Positions 9,115-16,933 of a stretch of DNA of 31,663 nucleotides are shown piece by piece (the stretch's first letter is position 1; every line of letters begins with the position of its first letter). The notes beneath the pieces were generated by a model. The model made no database searches, was not told the DNA's origin, and worked only from the letters and a program-made list of their open reading frames with translations. The position numbers and the translations under genes were made by a program. Source of the stretch: a virus; the IMG/VR virus record IMGVR_UViG_3300025896_000120, positions 1 through 31,663 of that record; one strand, 5' to 3'.

Positions 9115-9329
9115 AGTATTGTTTGTTGTGCGCAGTTAAGGCATTCAGTGCCTGTTAATGGATTACCACATCCATCACACTTTGGTTTCGTTTGTTCAAA
9201 TACATCACCAATTGATTCTGCTGATGAAGCAATTGCTGGTTGTGCTACAAAACTATGACCAAACTCTCTTGTTGGAAATTTGATCGGTGATTCATTTGAA
9301 ATCATTGGATCGTCTATTAAACTTATCAT
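9111..9329 (-). CDS. Small four-cysteine (zinc-ribbon or Fe-S) tail-module protein
   Basis: Protein of 72 aa. The first 50 residues lack recognisable features. The C-terminus has C51-x2-C54-x8-C63-x2-C66 (CDGCGNPLTGTECLNC), a compact zinc-ribbon-like knuckle pair. It overlaps both neighbours by 4 bp, with ATGA junctions on each side, so it is clearly part of the tail operon. In lambda, the minor tail protein gpL binds an Fe-S cluster through cysteines and is encoded nearby. This small protein could supply an equivalent metal site as a separate chain. Function is unproven. Confidence 0.6.
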   Translation of the reverse strand: MISLIDDPMISNESPIKFPTREFGHSFVAQPAIASSAESIGDVFEQTKPKCDGCGNPLTGTECLNCAQQTIL

Positions 9330-10009
9330 GCTAACCCCACATATTCATATAGTTCAAAATCACTTGACCATTCAATCAATGCATTACCTGTTAACACATT
9401 GCCTTGGTAAGTTGTTCCGCCTACTATTAATTTATACGTAGGCATGTTGGGGCAAAACATTCTGAACTGACAAGCGTTACCAACAATGATTGAATTGCCA
9501 CCTACTGGATTTGTTAAGATGTTTGGTCTACCAGTTGTTACTGTAACAGTACCACTTGATCCTCTTACAACTTGCGAACTAACTGTAAATGGGTAAGGGT
9601 TGGTTCCAATCTGAATTAAATCATTTGGCTCAAACAAAACTGCTGTTGAGGGCAAGACTGGCAAGTTAGTTAATGTCAACTGATTACCAACAAAACTTGA
9701 AACAGTGATTGTATTCAATTGCGAAAGAGTTGCAGTACCTTGATAACGAAAAATCCAACTTAATGATGGCAAATTGCTAAATGTAATTATTTCAGGCAAG
9801 ACACGATCTAATCTATCAACTGCTTCTAACACGCTACGAGCAGTACCATAACGTAAATTGTTTGGAAGTGAAACTGTAAAGCGCCATGGATTAGTTGTAG
9901 GTGTTTCACTAACTCTTGGGATTTCATTTCTTGTATATTGAATACCAACCATCTTACGACGATTAATCGTAAGTTGATTTGAATTGTTAATTATTGTTTG
10001 TAATGACAT
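9326..10009 (-). CDS. Minor tail protein (distal tail region)
   Basis: Protein of 227 aa directly downstream of the tape measure gene. The N-terminus includes MVGIQYTRNEIPRVSETPTT followed by NPWRFTVSLPNNLRYGTARS, a pattern seen in siphovirus minor tail proteins encoded just after the tape measure. The rest is Val/Thr-rich beta structure ending WSSDFELYEYVGLA. By position it corresponds to the distal tail or lambda M/L-type protein that caps the tube and holds the tip. It overlaps the next gene by 4 bp. Identity is inferred mainly from gene order. Confidence 0.55.
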   Translation of the reverse strand: MSLQTIINNSNQLTINRRKMVGIQYTRNEIPRVSETPTTNPWRFTVSLPNNLRYGTARSVLEAVDRLDRVLPEIITFSNLPSLSWIFRYQGTATLSQLNTITVSSFVGNQLTLTNLPVLPSTAVLFEPNDLIQIGTNPYPFTVSSQVVRGSSGTVTVTTGRPNILTNPVGGNSIIVGNACQFRMFCPNMPTYKLIVGGTTYQGNVLTGNALIEWSSDFELYEYVGLA

Positions 10010-10018
10010 TGTTTATCC

Positions 10019-12484
10019 TTATCTTGCTCTATATGGTAATTCTTTTTGCGCTGCTTGAACAGTTCCAAGCAATGCTCTACGATTTTCTGAGAACATTTGA
10101 GCAACTGATTTGCTATCAATGGCACTGATATTATATGTATTATAGGTATTATTAACAGCACCACCACCATTTGGAATGATTGTTCCAGCAGTCTTTGGTA
10201 TAAACATTTCAGGTCCACGTTCACCAACAATACTTGGCTTGTTTACTGGAGGATTTCCACCATTTGCAAAACCAAGTAATCCTTTACCAAAGTCCCAGGC
10301 TGTACTTAAAAAATCACCAATGCCGCCACCACTTGCAGCAGCACCTGCTCCACCTGCTGCTTTACCAATACCACCCATTGCTGCGGCAACTGAACCAATT
10401 GCATTCTTTAATTCTGCTTTCAACAATTCTTTAATTAAACTGTCAACTAAACTCTTGAAACTGATCTTACCATTATCAACCAATTGATTGATTGCACTAT
10501 CAACAAAGTTAGTAAACGCACCAAACTGTTGACTTGCTAAGTTGGCTGCATTAGTTGCTTGTGAAACATAATCATTAAAGGCTTTGTTCCAACCAGTTGA
10601 AAATTCACGTGAATATTTGTATTGTTCATCACGATTTCTTTTAGTCATTGCAATTTGTTTATCGTAACCTGCAACAACTTCATCACTCATCATCTTTTGT
10701 GCGTCAACTGTCAATAAGGTATTATCTCTTATTTCTTTTAAAGCCTGATTGCGTTTTTCTTCAATATCAAAAATTTGATTGCCTGTTTCAATTTGGTAAT
10801 CATTCATACCGCGCATTGATTTTTCTAAATCATACCGTTTTTCAATTGTTTTATTTGCTTCTTGTAGTGGTTTAACAACTGATTTATAACTTTCAGTTAA
10901 TGCTTCACCTTGTTTGGTTGCATATTCTTCCATCTGATTGACTTCTTCAAGTCTGGCAGCAAATTGATCAAGAACCATAATACGTTGTTGATAGCCATCA
11001 GTGGCAACTTGCACACGCTGGATATCAGCAGCAAGACCTTCTTTAACCTTTTTGATTTCATTATCATATGCAGCAATAACCTTTGGACTTGCATTCTCAG
11101 TTGAATTTAAATATGCAATTTTGGCTTGAGTTAACTTATCAACCTCTGCTTTATTTTTTGCAGTGATATCAAGTTCAGCACGTTTCATTGCAATTGCATA
11201 ATCACTCTTACCAAGTAATTGAGTTTCTGCATTAATTGTTTCAATTGCTGCTTTATTTTGAAGTTGGTATGCTTTACCTAATTCACCAATTGCTTTTACT
11301 TGTTTTGCAGTTGCATCAATTACTTCACGCTGAGCAGCACCTTGTTTTTTAATTTCTTCACTACGTTGCCCATGAGTTGAATTCTTCATTGCCTCTTGCA
11401 AACGTCTATCGGCTTCAGCAGCCTTATCACTAAAGCCAGCAAAGTTTTTAAGTTCTTTCCAATATAAGGCTGCTGCGGTTGCGGCTGCGGTAAATACTAC
11501 CACAACTGATTGCATCTTTGTTCCGATATAAGCAATCCATTCTCCGACTGCTGGGAATATAGTAACCAAACGACCAAGTTGAACACCAACCCATGCCATT
11601 GCATCAGAAAATAAAGCGCCTACTCTAGAAACAGTTGTAAAACGCAAACTTAAATTCAAAAATACACTTGAAACAGTTTCAGCGGCTAAACCTAAAGTTG
11701 CTAATCCACTTGCAATTGCTGCAATTACTCTACCAAAAACAAATAATGATGCTGCGGCTGCTGCTATAATTAATAAAAATTTAACAACATTTTTAATAAC
11801 TTCAATGCTGGAATTCAATCCGCTAACCATATCAAGCAATGGTTCAATCGCACTCAATAATGCAATTTTAAAATCACCGATTGTTTTTTCTAACTTGTCT
11901 TGAACAGCAGCGGCTTTTGCAATTGATGCTGCATATTGTTGACTATCAATACTGGCTTGAGCAAATCCAGCACCAACGCCTCTGATATCAACACCTCTAA
12001 AACTTTTACCTAATAAATCAACAGTAAGACCAAGTCGTTTACTATTACTATCAATTTTGCTTAAACCATCAATGGTTCTCTTAAGTAAATCTTCTTCACT
12101 TAATGTAGCAAGATCATTTAAACTTATTCCAATTTCATTAAATGCATCTTGGGCTTTTGCACTACCCTGAGCAGCATCATCAATTGTTTGAACTAATTTT
12201 AATAAGCCTTTTTGTGCGCTATCAACTTCACCACCGTTTGCTTGTACTGCTTTTCCAAATGCCAACACAGTACCAACAGCAACATTACTTGCAGTGGCAA
12301 CGTCTGATATTGCATCAGCATATGATAGGGCACTTGATAATAAAGAAGTAAAACCAATACTTGCTACGGCAGTTTTAAGACCACCAAATGAAGTTGTTAG
12401 TTTACCAAGGTTTTGTTGTAATGATGTTAAATTTCGTTGTGCTTGTGATGTTTCAACACCAACTGTATAGGTTAAATCAGCCAT
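10019..12484 (-). CDS. Tail tape measure protein
   Basis: This 821-aa protein sets tail length and threads through the tail tube. The N-terminus is MADLTYTVGVETSQAQRNL. Long Ala/Lys/Glu-rich predicted coiled coils fill residues of about 350-640. Hydrophobic segments lie at about 231-268 and 325-342, as expected for a protein that enters the host membrane. The C-terminal region at about 740-775, with ANGGNPPVNKPSIVGERGPE followed by MFIPKTAGTIIPN, is the conserved end of lambda-type tape measures. At this length, similar to lambda gpH, a tail of roughly lambda length is expected. It follows the tail chaperone and gp10-like genes. Confidence 0.92.
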   Translation of the reverse strand: MADLTYTVGVETSQAQRNLTSLQQNLGKLTTSFGGLKTAVASIGFTSLLSSALSYADAISDVATASNVAVGTVLAFGKAVQANGGEVDSAQKGLLKLVQTIDDAAQGSAKAQDAFNEIGISLNDLATLSEEDLLKRTIDGLSKIDSNSKRLGLTVDLLGKSFRGVDIRGVGAGFAQASIDSQQYAASIAKAAAVQDKLEKTIGDFKIALLSAIEPLLDMVSGLNSSIEVIKNVVKFLLIIAAAAASLFVFGRVIAAIASGLATLGLAAETVSSVFLNLSLRFTTVSRVGALFSDAMAWVGVQLGRLVTIFPAVGEWIAYIGTKMQSVVVVFTAAATAAALYWKELKNFAGFSDKAAEADRRLQEAMKNSTHGQRSEEIKKQGAAQREVIDATAKQVKAIGELGKAYQLQNKAAIETINAETQLLGKSDYAIAMKRAELDITAKNKAEVDKLTQAKIAYLNSTENASPKVIAAYDNEIKKVKEGLAADIQRVQVATDGYQQRIMVLDQFAARLEEVNQMEEYATKQGEALTESYKSVVKPLQEANKTIEKRYDLEKSMRGMNDYQIETGNQIFDIEEKRNQALKEIRDNTLLTVDAQKMMSDEVVAGYDKQIAMTKRNRDEQYKYSREFSTGWNKAFNDYVSQATNAANLASQQFGAFTNFVDSAINQLVDNGKISFKSLVDSLIKELLKAELKNAIGSVAAAMGGIGKAAGGAGAAASGGGIGDFLSTAWDFGKGLLGFANGGNPPVNKPSIVGERGPEMFIPKTAGTIIPNGGGAVNNTYNTYNISAIDSKSVAQMFSENRRALLGTVQAAQKELPYRAR

Positions 12485-12487
12485 GAA

Positions 12488-12790
12488 TTATTTTCCTGTT
12501 ATAATTTGTCTACTACGTTTTGCGATAAAATCTTCAGTAGGCTTTGACATACCATGTGGTGCTTGTTTACTATAACCTTCATCCAAACGTTGAGCATAAG
12601 GATAAGAGGCTTTGATTTCCTCTTTAGCCTTATTGAAAGTTGTTTTTTTACGAGCATTTCCACTTTTTACAGGAGTAATATCTTTATAAAAATTGAATGC
12701 CTCTTGTGGCAATTGATCCAACTTCTTTTGTATCTTTGCAAGACTTGAAGTTATGTTATCTTTAATCAGCAATTCAAATTTTATACTCAT
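12488..12790 (-). CDS. HK97 gp10-like tail/neck completion protein
   Basis: Protein of 100 aa. The segment TPVKSGNARKKTTFNKAKEEI followed by YPYAQRLDEGYSKQAPHGM and TEDFI matches the HK97 gp10-like family, whose members have the pattern 'TP-V-x-S-G-x-x-R' then 'Y-A-x-R-x-x-x-G'. These proteins usually sit in the neck or tail-completion complex. Here the gene lies between the tail chaperones and the tape measure rather than beside the connector genes, which is a less common place. The start is 1 bp after the preceding stop. Confidence 0.65.
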   Translation of the reverse strand: MSIKFELLIKDNITSSLAKIQKKLDQLPQEAFNFYKDITPVKSGNARKKTTFNKAKEEIKASYPYAQRLDEGYSKQAPHGMSKPTEDFIAKRSRQIITGK

Positions 12791-12791
12791 T

Positions 12792-13037
12792 TTAATCCCT
12801 TACTTTTTTTATCATCTCAGCCATTTCGTCAACAGAGAAATTTTCTGCGACCTGACCGTTTGCTTTCTTTTCATGATAATTGTAAAAACTTTTTGCAGCA
12901 TCAAGGATATAAAGATCAAATGTTGTTGCTGATTCTAACACATGACTTGGTAGCATTTTGTAACGTTCTGCTATCGCATCAATTGTTAGAATCAGGCCCA
13001 TCTCTGATCCATTAATATCAATTTTGCCGCTGGTTAC
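12792..13037 (-). CDS. Tail assembly chaperone, T extension made by -1 frameshift
   Basis: In the -1 frame relative to the upstream chaperone, reading is open from 13037 (V-T-S-G-K-I-D-I-N-G-S-E) into MGLILTIDAIAERYKML and onward to the stop at 12792. This adds 81 residues to the 98 of the upstream protein, for a predicted fusion of 179 aa, equivalent to lambda gpGT. The LTIDAIAERYKMLPSHVLES motif is characteristic of this T part. An internal ATG at 13001 exists but has no convincing need, since the slippery site explains expression. The fusion recruits the tape measure during tail assembly. Confidence 0.88.
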   Translation of the reverse strand, partial: VTSGKIDINGSEMGLILTIDAIAERYKMLPSHVLESATTFDLYILDAAKSFYNYHEKKANGQVAENFSVDEMAEMIKKVRD

Positions 13038-13330
13038 TTTCCCAGCATCTCAGTTACTTTAGTAATTGCTCTCATCAAAACATTAGTTGGAAGCATTACA
13101 TCATCGGTAAGAACGGGTTTACCATTCTCATCTAAGATTAGGGTTTTTACAATATCAATTATGTTACCAGTATTTTCTTGTGTTGCGCTGGCCAATTTCA
13201 TAAAGATGTCCATTGGTTGACGATCCCATGTATGGAATTCAATTGGCTCTTTAAATTCTTTGATTGTTTCTGCATCATCTAGTTGCACTAGAATCAATTG
13301 CGGTTTTGCGGTTAGTTGTGATAATTTCAT
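13034..13330 (-). CDS. Tail assembly chaperone (gpG-like)
   Basis: Protein of 98 aa, MKLSQLTAKPQLILVQLDD to TEMLGK. It sits directly before the frameshifted T part and upstream of the tape measure gene, as in lambda. The stop codon TAA follows immediately after a GGGAAAG heptamer. It overlaps the gene at 13327-13518 by 4 bp (ATGA). The sequence is conserved in style (IEFHTWDRQPMDIFMKLAS) with tail assembly chaperones of lambda-like phages. Acts in the cytoplasm with the tape measure and tube subunit and is not expected in the virion. Confidence 0.85.
   Translation of the reverse strand: MKLSQLTAKPQLILVQLDDAETIKEFKEPIEFHTWDRQPMDIFMKLASATQENTGNIIDIVKTLILDENGKPVLTDDVMLPTNVLMRAITKVTEMLGK
13037..13043 (-). 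promoter_or_regulatory. Programmed -1 ribosomal frameshift site GGGAAAG
   Basis: On the minus strand the last codons read CTG GGA AAG TAA. The heptamer G-GGA-AAG is the same slippery sequence used by lambda G/T. Slippage moves the ribosome into the frame of the T extension, avoiding the adjacent stop. No obvious downstream pseudoknot was identified by eye. Confidence 0.9.
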
Positions 13331-13518
13331 TTGTTATTGTCCTCTTTTAATTGGTTTAATAAAGCAATACGAAAACTATTTTTCGCTTTTAATTGCTTAA
13401 CTGTATTTAGCATTTCTTCAAGCATGGGTGCTTGCTTTACTTCATCTGCTATTAATGCATCTAATTTTTGTTCATTTGTTTTAATCCAAACTCTGTCTGG
13501 TTTTTTGTCCTCATTCAT
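13327..13518 (-). CDS. Small helical protein of unknown function upstream of the tail chaperone
   Basis: Protein of 63 aa, MNEDKKPDRVWIKTNEQK to KEDNNK. It is highly charged and probably one or two helices (EEMLNTVKQLKAKNSFRIAL). I do not recognise a family. It is the first gene after an intrinsic terminator and is translationally coupled to the chaperone gene by a 4-bp ATGA overlap, so a role in tail assembly is plausible. Confidence 0.6.
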   Translation of the reverse strand: MNEDKKPDRVWIKTNEQKLDALIADEVKQAPMLEEMLNTVKQLKAKNSFRIALLNQLKEDNNK

Positions 13519-13533
13519 TTGTTTTCCTAAGAT

Positions 13534-13565
13534 AAAAAAATAGGGATGCGTTTAACATCCCTATT
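13534..13565 (-). terminator. Intrinsic terminator after the major tail protein gene
   Basis: A perfect 10-bp stem (13539-13548 with 13556-13565, loop 7 nt) reads AATAGGGATG/CATCCCTATT. On the minus strand it is followed by a run of seven T residues (13534-13540). It lies between the major tail protein gene and the chaperone genes and would reduce downstream transcription, giving more tube protein than chaperone and tape measure. Confidence 0.85.
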
Positions 13566-13568
13566 ATT

Positions 13569-13590
13569 AAGTGTAATTAAACTTACACTT
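13569..13590 (-). other. Hairpin overlapping the tail-tube stop codon
   Basis: An 8-bp inverted repeat (AAGTGTAA / TTACACTT, loop 6 nt) covers the stop codon of the major tail protein gene, just before the terminator hairpin. It may protect the 3' end of the upstream mRNA. Confidence 0.5.
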
Positions 13591-14062
13591 TACCAACTGT
13601 TAGTGGACCATCAACAGCGATTGTTAATGGTGTTACCCAAACTGGTGCGTCTGGACTTACTGTTGGAGCCAAGTTTGTTAAGAACCCAGTACCTGAATAG
13701 AAGTAAGCATTTGCGCCTACGCCATTCAAATAAATCTTGAAGTCAACAGTTTGTTTGTTGATTGAAACACTAGCAACACCAAGTGCAGCCGCTGTATTAG
13801 CAGTTGCAGTTACGTTACCAAAATATGCTTCATTGTCAATAACAACGTTTGTTGAGATTTCATTATCTGCTGGTGTACTTAATTTACGAGTATCAACATC
13901 ACTAAATGTAATGTAAGAATATACACCAGTACTGTTAGTAACGGTAACATCTTGCACAAACGGAAGTGCTATTGATACGCTTGAATTTGCAAGGTTAGCC
14001 CCTACCAATCCAATGTGAATGACTGGTTGTGTACCAGTCGTGTTAGTTGTAATGCGTGCCAT
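13583..14062 (-). CDS. Major tail (tube) protein
   Basis: Protein of 159 aa, beta-rich and Thr/Val/Asn-rich, MARITTNTTGTQPVIHIGLV to PLTVGKV. A strong AAGGAG ribosome-binding site precedes the start and an intrinsic terminator follows the stop, both fitting a highly expressed structural gene. It lies after the connector genes and before the chaperone genes, the standard place for the tube subunit. No signature motif was seen, so the call rests on position, size and composition. Confidence 0.7.
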   Translation of the reverse strand: MARITTNTTGTQPVIHIGLVGANLANSSVSIALPFVQDVTVTNSTGVYSYITFSDVDTRKLSTPADNEISTNVVIDNEAYFGNVTATANTAAALGVASVSINKQTVDFKIYLNGVGANAYFYSGTGFLTNLAPTVSPDAPVWVTPLTIAVDGPLTVGKV

Positions 14063-14086
14063 TGTAATTTCTCCTTGTGTAATGGT

Positions 14087-14485
14087 TTATTGGAATTCTA
14101 ATCTAGTTAAACTAAAACTATAAGTTCTGTATTCTGCTCTATTAAGATAAGTTTGCTGCATGGTATATTCACGTTTGTGGTATCCATTCAATAAAACATT
14201 ATCATTGATAATATCAGTAATTGCTTTCTCGGCTTTTGGTTTGTTAATATCATCTTGAAAGGTAACCAATATGATAAACATTTGGTCACTACTTTCATAA
14301 ATGTTTCCTCCATAATTTACCGCAAGTGAATAAGGTGAACGATTTGCCTCAGAAGGGTCATTGATATATATACCATGACGATTTACTTCCTTGTTAACCG
14401 CATACTCTTGAAATATTTCAAAACCCGTTTTAAGTTTTTTGAAATACTCAGCCACTTGTTCAGTCGTGATTAATGGACTTGCCAT
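14087..14485 (-). CDS. Tail terminator / tail completion protein
   Basis: Protein of 132 aa, alpha/beta, MASPLITTEQVAEYFKKLK to SFSLTRLEFQ. The pattern of an N-terminal helix, a strand FIILVTFQDD, a helix KPKAEKAITDIIND and final strands YRTYSFSLTRLEF resembles siphovirus tail terminators (lambda gpU/HK97 gp10 neighbourhood type). It directly abuts the preceding connector gene and precedes the tube gene by 24 bp. The role is inferred from the gene order and predicted fold. Confidence 0.55.
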   Translation of the reverse strand: MASPLITTEQVAEYFKKLKTGFEIFQEYAVNKEVNRHGIYINDPSEANRSPYSLAVNYGGNIYESSDQMFIILVTFQDDINKPKAEKAITDIINDNVLLNGYHKREYTMQQTYLNRAEYRTYSFSLTRLEFQ

Positions 14486-15004
14486 TTAGAAATATCTCCT
14501 GTCACCCTGAAAGAAATCAACGTCTGCTTGATAATTTTCTTCAAGTTTAGAAATAAACCCATCTTGAAACAAATCATAGAAGTTTGATAGTTGTGTTGCC
14601 TTTTCGTATTCTGTGAGATAGCGAGCAATGCTATGATCATAGTTTACTTTATCAACTTCATTGATGTTTGAAACATCGGTTACTAAACTTTCGTAAAATA
14701 TTGCAATTGCTTTAAAGCAATCCAAACGAATTAAGGTTTGATCTGTTTTCACTAACTGACTTGGATTGAATGCCGAAACAATCTTTCCTTGTGCATTGTT
14801 CTTGAAATACCAAGCACCCCAAGTATTTTCTACATACTTTGGCCACCAACCAAACTCCAATTGATATAAAATCTCTTGTGAGCCTACATGAAAATAAGTG
14901 TCCCAATCAACTCCAAGACTTGCAGCACGTTTTTCAGCCGCTGGGTCATAGAACTGAATATCAGTTACTGTTGCTGTTGAAATTCTTTGAAATGGAACAC
15001 TCAT
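14486..15004 (-). CDS. Head-tail connector (adaptor-like) protein
   Basis: Protein of 172 aa, mostly helical. It contains FQRISTATVTDIQFYDPAAE, a WDTYFHVGSQEILYQLEF helix, and RLDCFKAIAIFYESLVTDVSN. The gene follows the major capsid gene and precedes the tail terminator, where gp6/adaptor-type connectors occur. The acidic, aromatic C-terminus (DVDFFQGDRRYF) may contact the portal or the next ring. A ribosome-binding AGGAG lies upstream. Confidence 0.55.
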   Translation of the reverse strand: MSVPFQRISTATVTDIQFYDPAAEKRAASLGVDWDTYFHVGSQEILYQLEFGWWPKYVENTWGAWYFKNNAQGKIVSAFNPSQLVKTDQTLIRLDCFKAIAIFYESLVTDVSNINEVDKVNYDHSIARYLTEYEKATQLSNFYDLFQDGFISKLEENYQADVDFFQGDRRYF

Positions 15005-15035
15005 TTAATTCTCCTATAGTATTTGTTTGCTTTGA

Positions 15036-16034
15036 TTAGACTGTGAACAATTGAACGTTAATTGCACCACCACGACGCAAATCACCTGCGCCAGAACCAA
15101 AGTAACCAATACCAGTTAACCACATTTGCAATCCACCAGGCTTCTCGCCCATCTTGATCTCAAGACCCTGTTTCATAACAGTGTAAATTGCTTGATCGCC
15201 AACATAGCCACCAACAAGAACTTCTGAACCTAAACCACCTACTGTACGAGTAGCAGTTGATAAGAAGGTTGTGAACATTACCATGCAACCATAGATGTTT
15301 TCAATCTTGCCGCTTGATAACAATTCGTTACCTAGATCGGATAGATTTGAACCACCGGTTTGACTAATAGCACCACCAGTTAATTCGCCTAATAGACGGA
15401 ACTGAGTATCTTGATCAAGGATCAATGCTGGTGAACCTGGTAGACGAGCCTTTTTCCAGTTTAACTTAACGTTACGAACTAGTTCTAGAACTGAAGTTGA
15501 AGTAAAGCCTGGCTCAACTGCTGTTGGGGTTTCACCAATTGCCATTAGATCCATTGCGCCTAGTTGCTTAACACGTGCGAAACCATCAGCACTTGTTGAA
15601 TAGTATTCATTGCCTGCATCAACTTTGAATGACAAGAATGCGCCAGCAACACGTTGATCAACTTTCTCTGCGAAAGATTCACCTAGTTCAGCACCAAGAG
15701 TTGCTGCTAAGTTGAATGCGGTTGTGAAACCATAGAATACGTCAAATGCAGTTGCTGCTGCTGTTGGGCTAGCAGTAATTGAATTTTGACCTAGTGCTGG
15801 GTTTTGCTCTGAAGCATTACCAGAAACATTACCACCACTACCAGCAGGATTGTAGTCCTGATATGTAATTGGAGCGAATGTTGGGATCTCAAATACGTTA
15901 CCTTGAGTTGGAGTAACAACTGTAGTTAAGTTAACTAGACCAGTTGACTCGTGTACTGCACGAATAGCGAAGTTTGCAATTGCTTTTTCAAAGCCGAAGC
16001 CTTCGTCGTTTGAACCACCTAAAATATAAGCCAT
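15036..16034 (-). CDS. Major capsid protein
   Basis: Protein of 332 aa, MAYILGGSNDEGFGFEKAIA to GGAINVQLFTV. Ala/Gly/Thr-rich with segments typical of HK97-fold capsid proteins of aquatic phages: NLTTVVTPTQGNVFEIPTFA early, an AFNLAATLGAELGESFAEKV helix, and a C-terminal LEIKMGEKPGGLQMWLTGIG strand set. It follows the scaffold-like gene, and an AAAGGA ribosome-binding site precedes the start. Codon choice in this gene looks more regular than in the tail genes, consistent with high expression. No N-terminal delta domain or protease is encoded nearby. Confidence 0.85.
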   Translation of the reverse strand: MAYILGGSNDEGFGFEKAIANFAIRAVHESTGLVNLTTVVTPTQGNVFEIPTFAPITYQDYNPAGSGGNVSGNASEQNPALGQNSITASPTAAATAFDVFYGFTTAFNLAATLGAELGESFAEKVDQRVAGAFLSFKVDAGNEYYSTSADGFARVKQLGAMDLMAIGETPTAVEPGFTSTSVLELVRNVKLNWKKARLPGSPALILDQDTQFRLLGELTGGAISQTGGSNLSDLGNELLSSGKIENIYGCMVMFTTFLSTATRTVGGLGSEVLVGGYVGDQAIYTVMKQGLEIKMGEKPGGLQMWLTGIGYFGSGAGDLRRGGAINVQLFTV

Positions 16035-16064
16035 TTTAATTTTCCTTTAAATGAATGTTGGCAA

Positions 16065-16850
16065 TCAGAATATCTTTTTATTTACCATAGAATTGGAAAC
16101 TTGAATGTTTGTACCCTTTAATCCAACGTTCTTTCCTAGACCATTTCGTTGTGCCCAAGCATTGAATGCTGCGGGGTCGCGAGTATAATCAGGGATAGCA
16201 TCGTCGGGAGCACCTGCGAAGTTACCTTGTCCTGGTCGTAAACCTGATCCACTGTTAGATATATTCTGTTTAAGAAGTTTAGGATTACCCTTTGCAACTT
16301 CTTCTACTAACCCTTGGATCGTTAAAGGCGTACCATCTTGTGAGTATCGTTGTTGACCTTTAGTGTTTATGATATTATAAGTACCATCTTCATTCCATTG
16401 AATGTTAGACTTTACTTTTGTCATAGCATAATCAGTTAGATCACTGTCAAATTTCTCACCCATTGCACTGCGAATATCACCATCTAATTCTTTCTCACGA
16501 AGAACTTGTTCTTGGATTGCAAGTTTTGATTGCAATGCGCTAAACTGTTCTTGAAGATCAGTAGTAGTGGTTCTACCTTGCTTTGGTTGATTATCTACCT
16601 TTGGTTGTGCGGAACCACCGAGTTGTTGACCTGCGCCAACTCTTGCTGCCCATGCTGCTGCGGCTTCAACACTATCAAACTGTGTCCCTGCTGCTGCACT
16701 TAGAGCATTAAGAATTCCCTGAGTTTGAGCCTTACGGATCGCACCTGGGTTTACTTGCGCTTGTCCTTCAGTGTTTTGACTTGCATCAAGGTTATCTGCT
16801 ACCTGGCTAACGTTGCCAACGCTATTAATTTCGTTTTTGAAATCACTCAT
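16065..16850 (-). CDS. Scaffold-like head assembly protein
   Basis: Protein of 261 aa, Gln/Asn/Ala-rich. A predicted coiled coil (LQEQFSALQSKLAIQEQVLREKEL, about residues 99-123) lies in the middle, with disordered flanks and a basic C-terminus (SMVNKKIF). Placement between portal/Dps and the capsid gene, composition and coiled coil all fit a scaffolding protein. No capsid protease domain is visible, so the scaffold may be removed without cleavage or by another route. An 82-bp leader precedes it. Confidence 0.65.
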   Translation of the reverse strand: MSDFKNEINSVGNVSQVADNLDASQNTEGQAQVNPGAIRKAQTQGILNALSAAAGTQFDSVEAAAAWAARVGAGQQLGGSAQPKVDNQPKQGRTTTTDLQEQFSALQSKLAIQEQVLREKELDGDIRSAMGEKFDSDLTDYAMTKVKSNIQWNEDGTYNIINTKGQQRYSQDGTPLTIQGLVEEVAKGNPKLLKQNISNSGSGLRPGQGNFAGAPDDAIPDYTRDPAAFNAWAQRNGLGKNVGLKGTNIQVSNSMVNKKIF

Positions 16851-16933
16851 TTTTTAAAGTTCCTTAGTTAAGACTATAACGGAGTCACCGATAGGATTAA
16901 TTTGTTCTACAAACAGTATTTATCTTTTTGTAT

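Noticed and set aside
12792-13001. Independent 69-aa gene starting at 13001
   Set aside because: The -1 frame from GGGAAAG is open for 12 codons upstream of this ATG, so it is better explained as the T part of a frameshift fusion.
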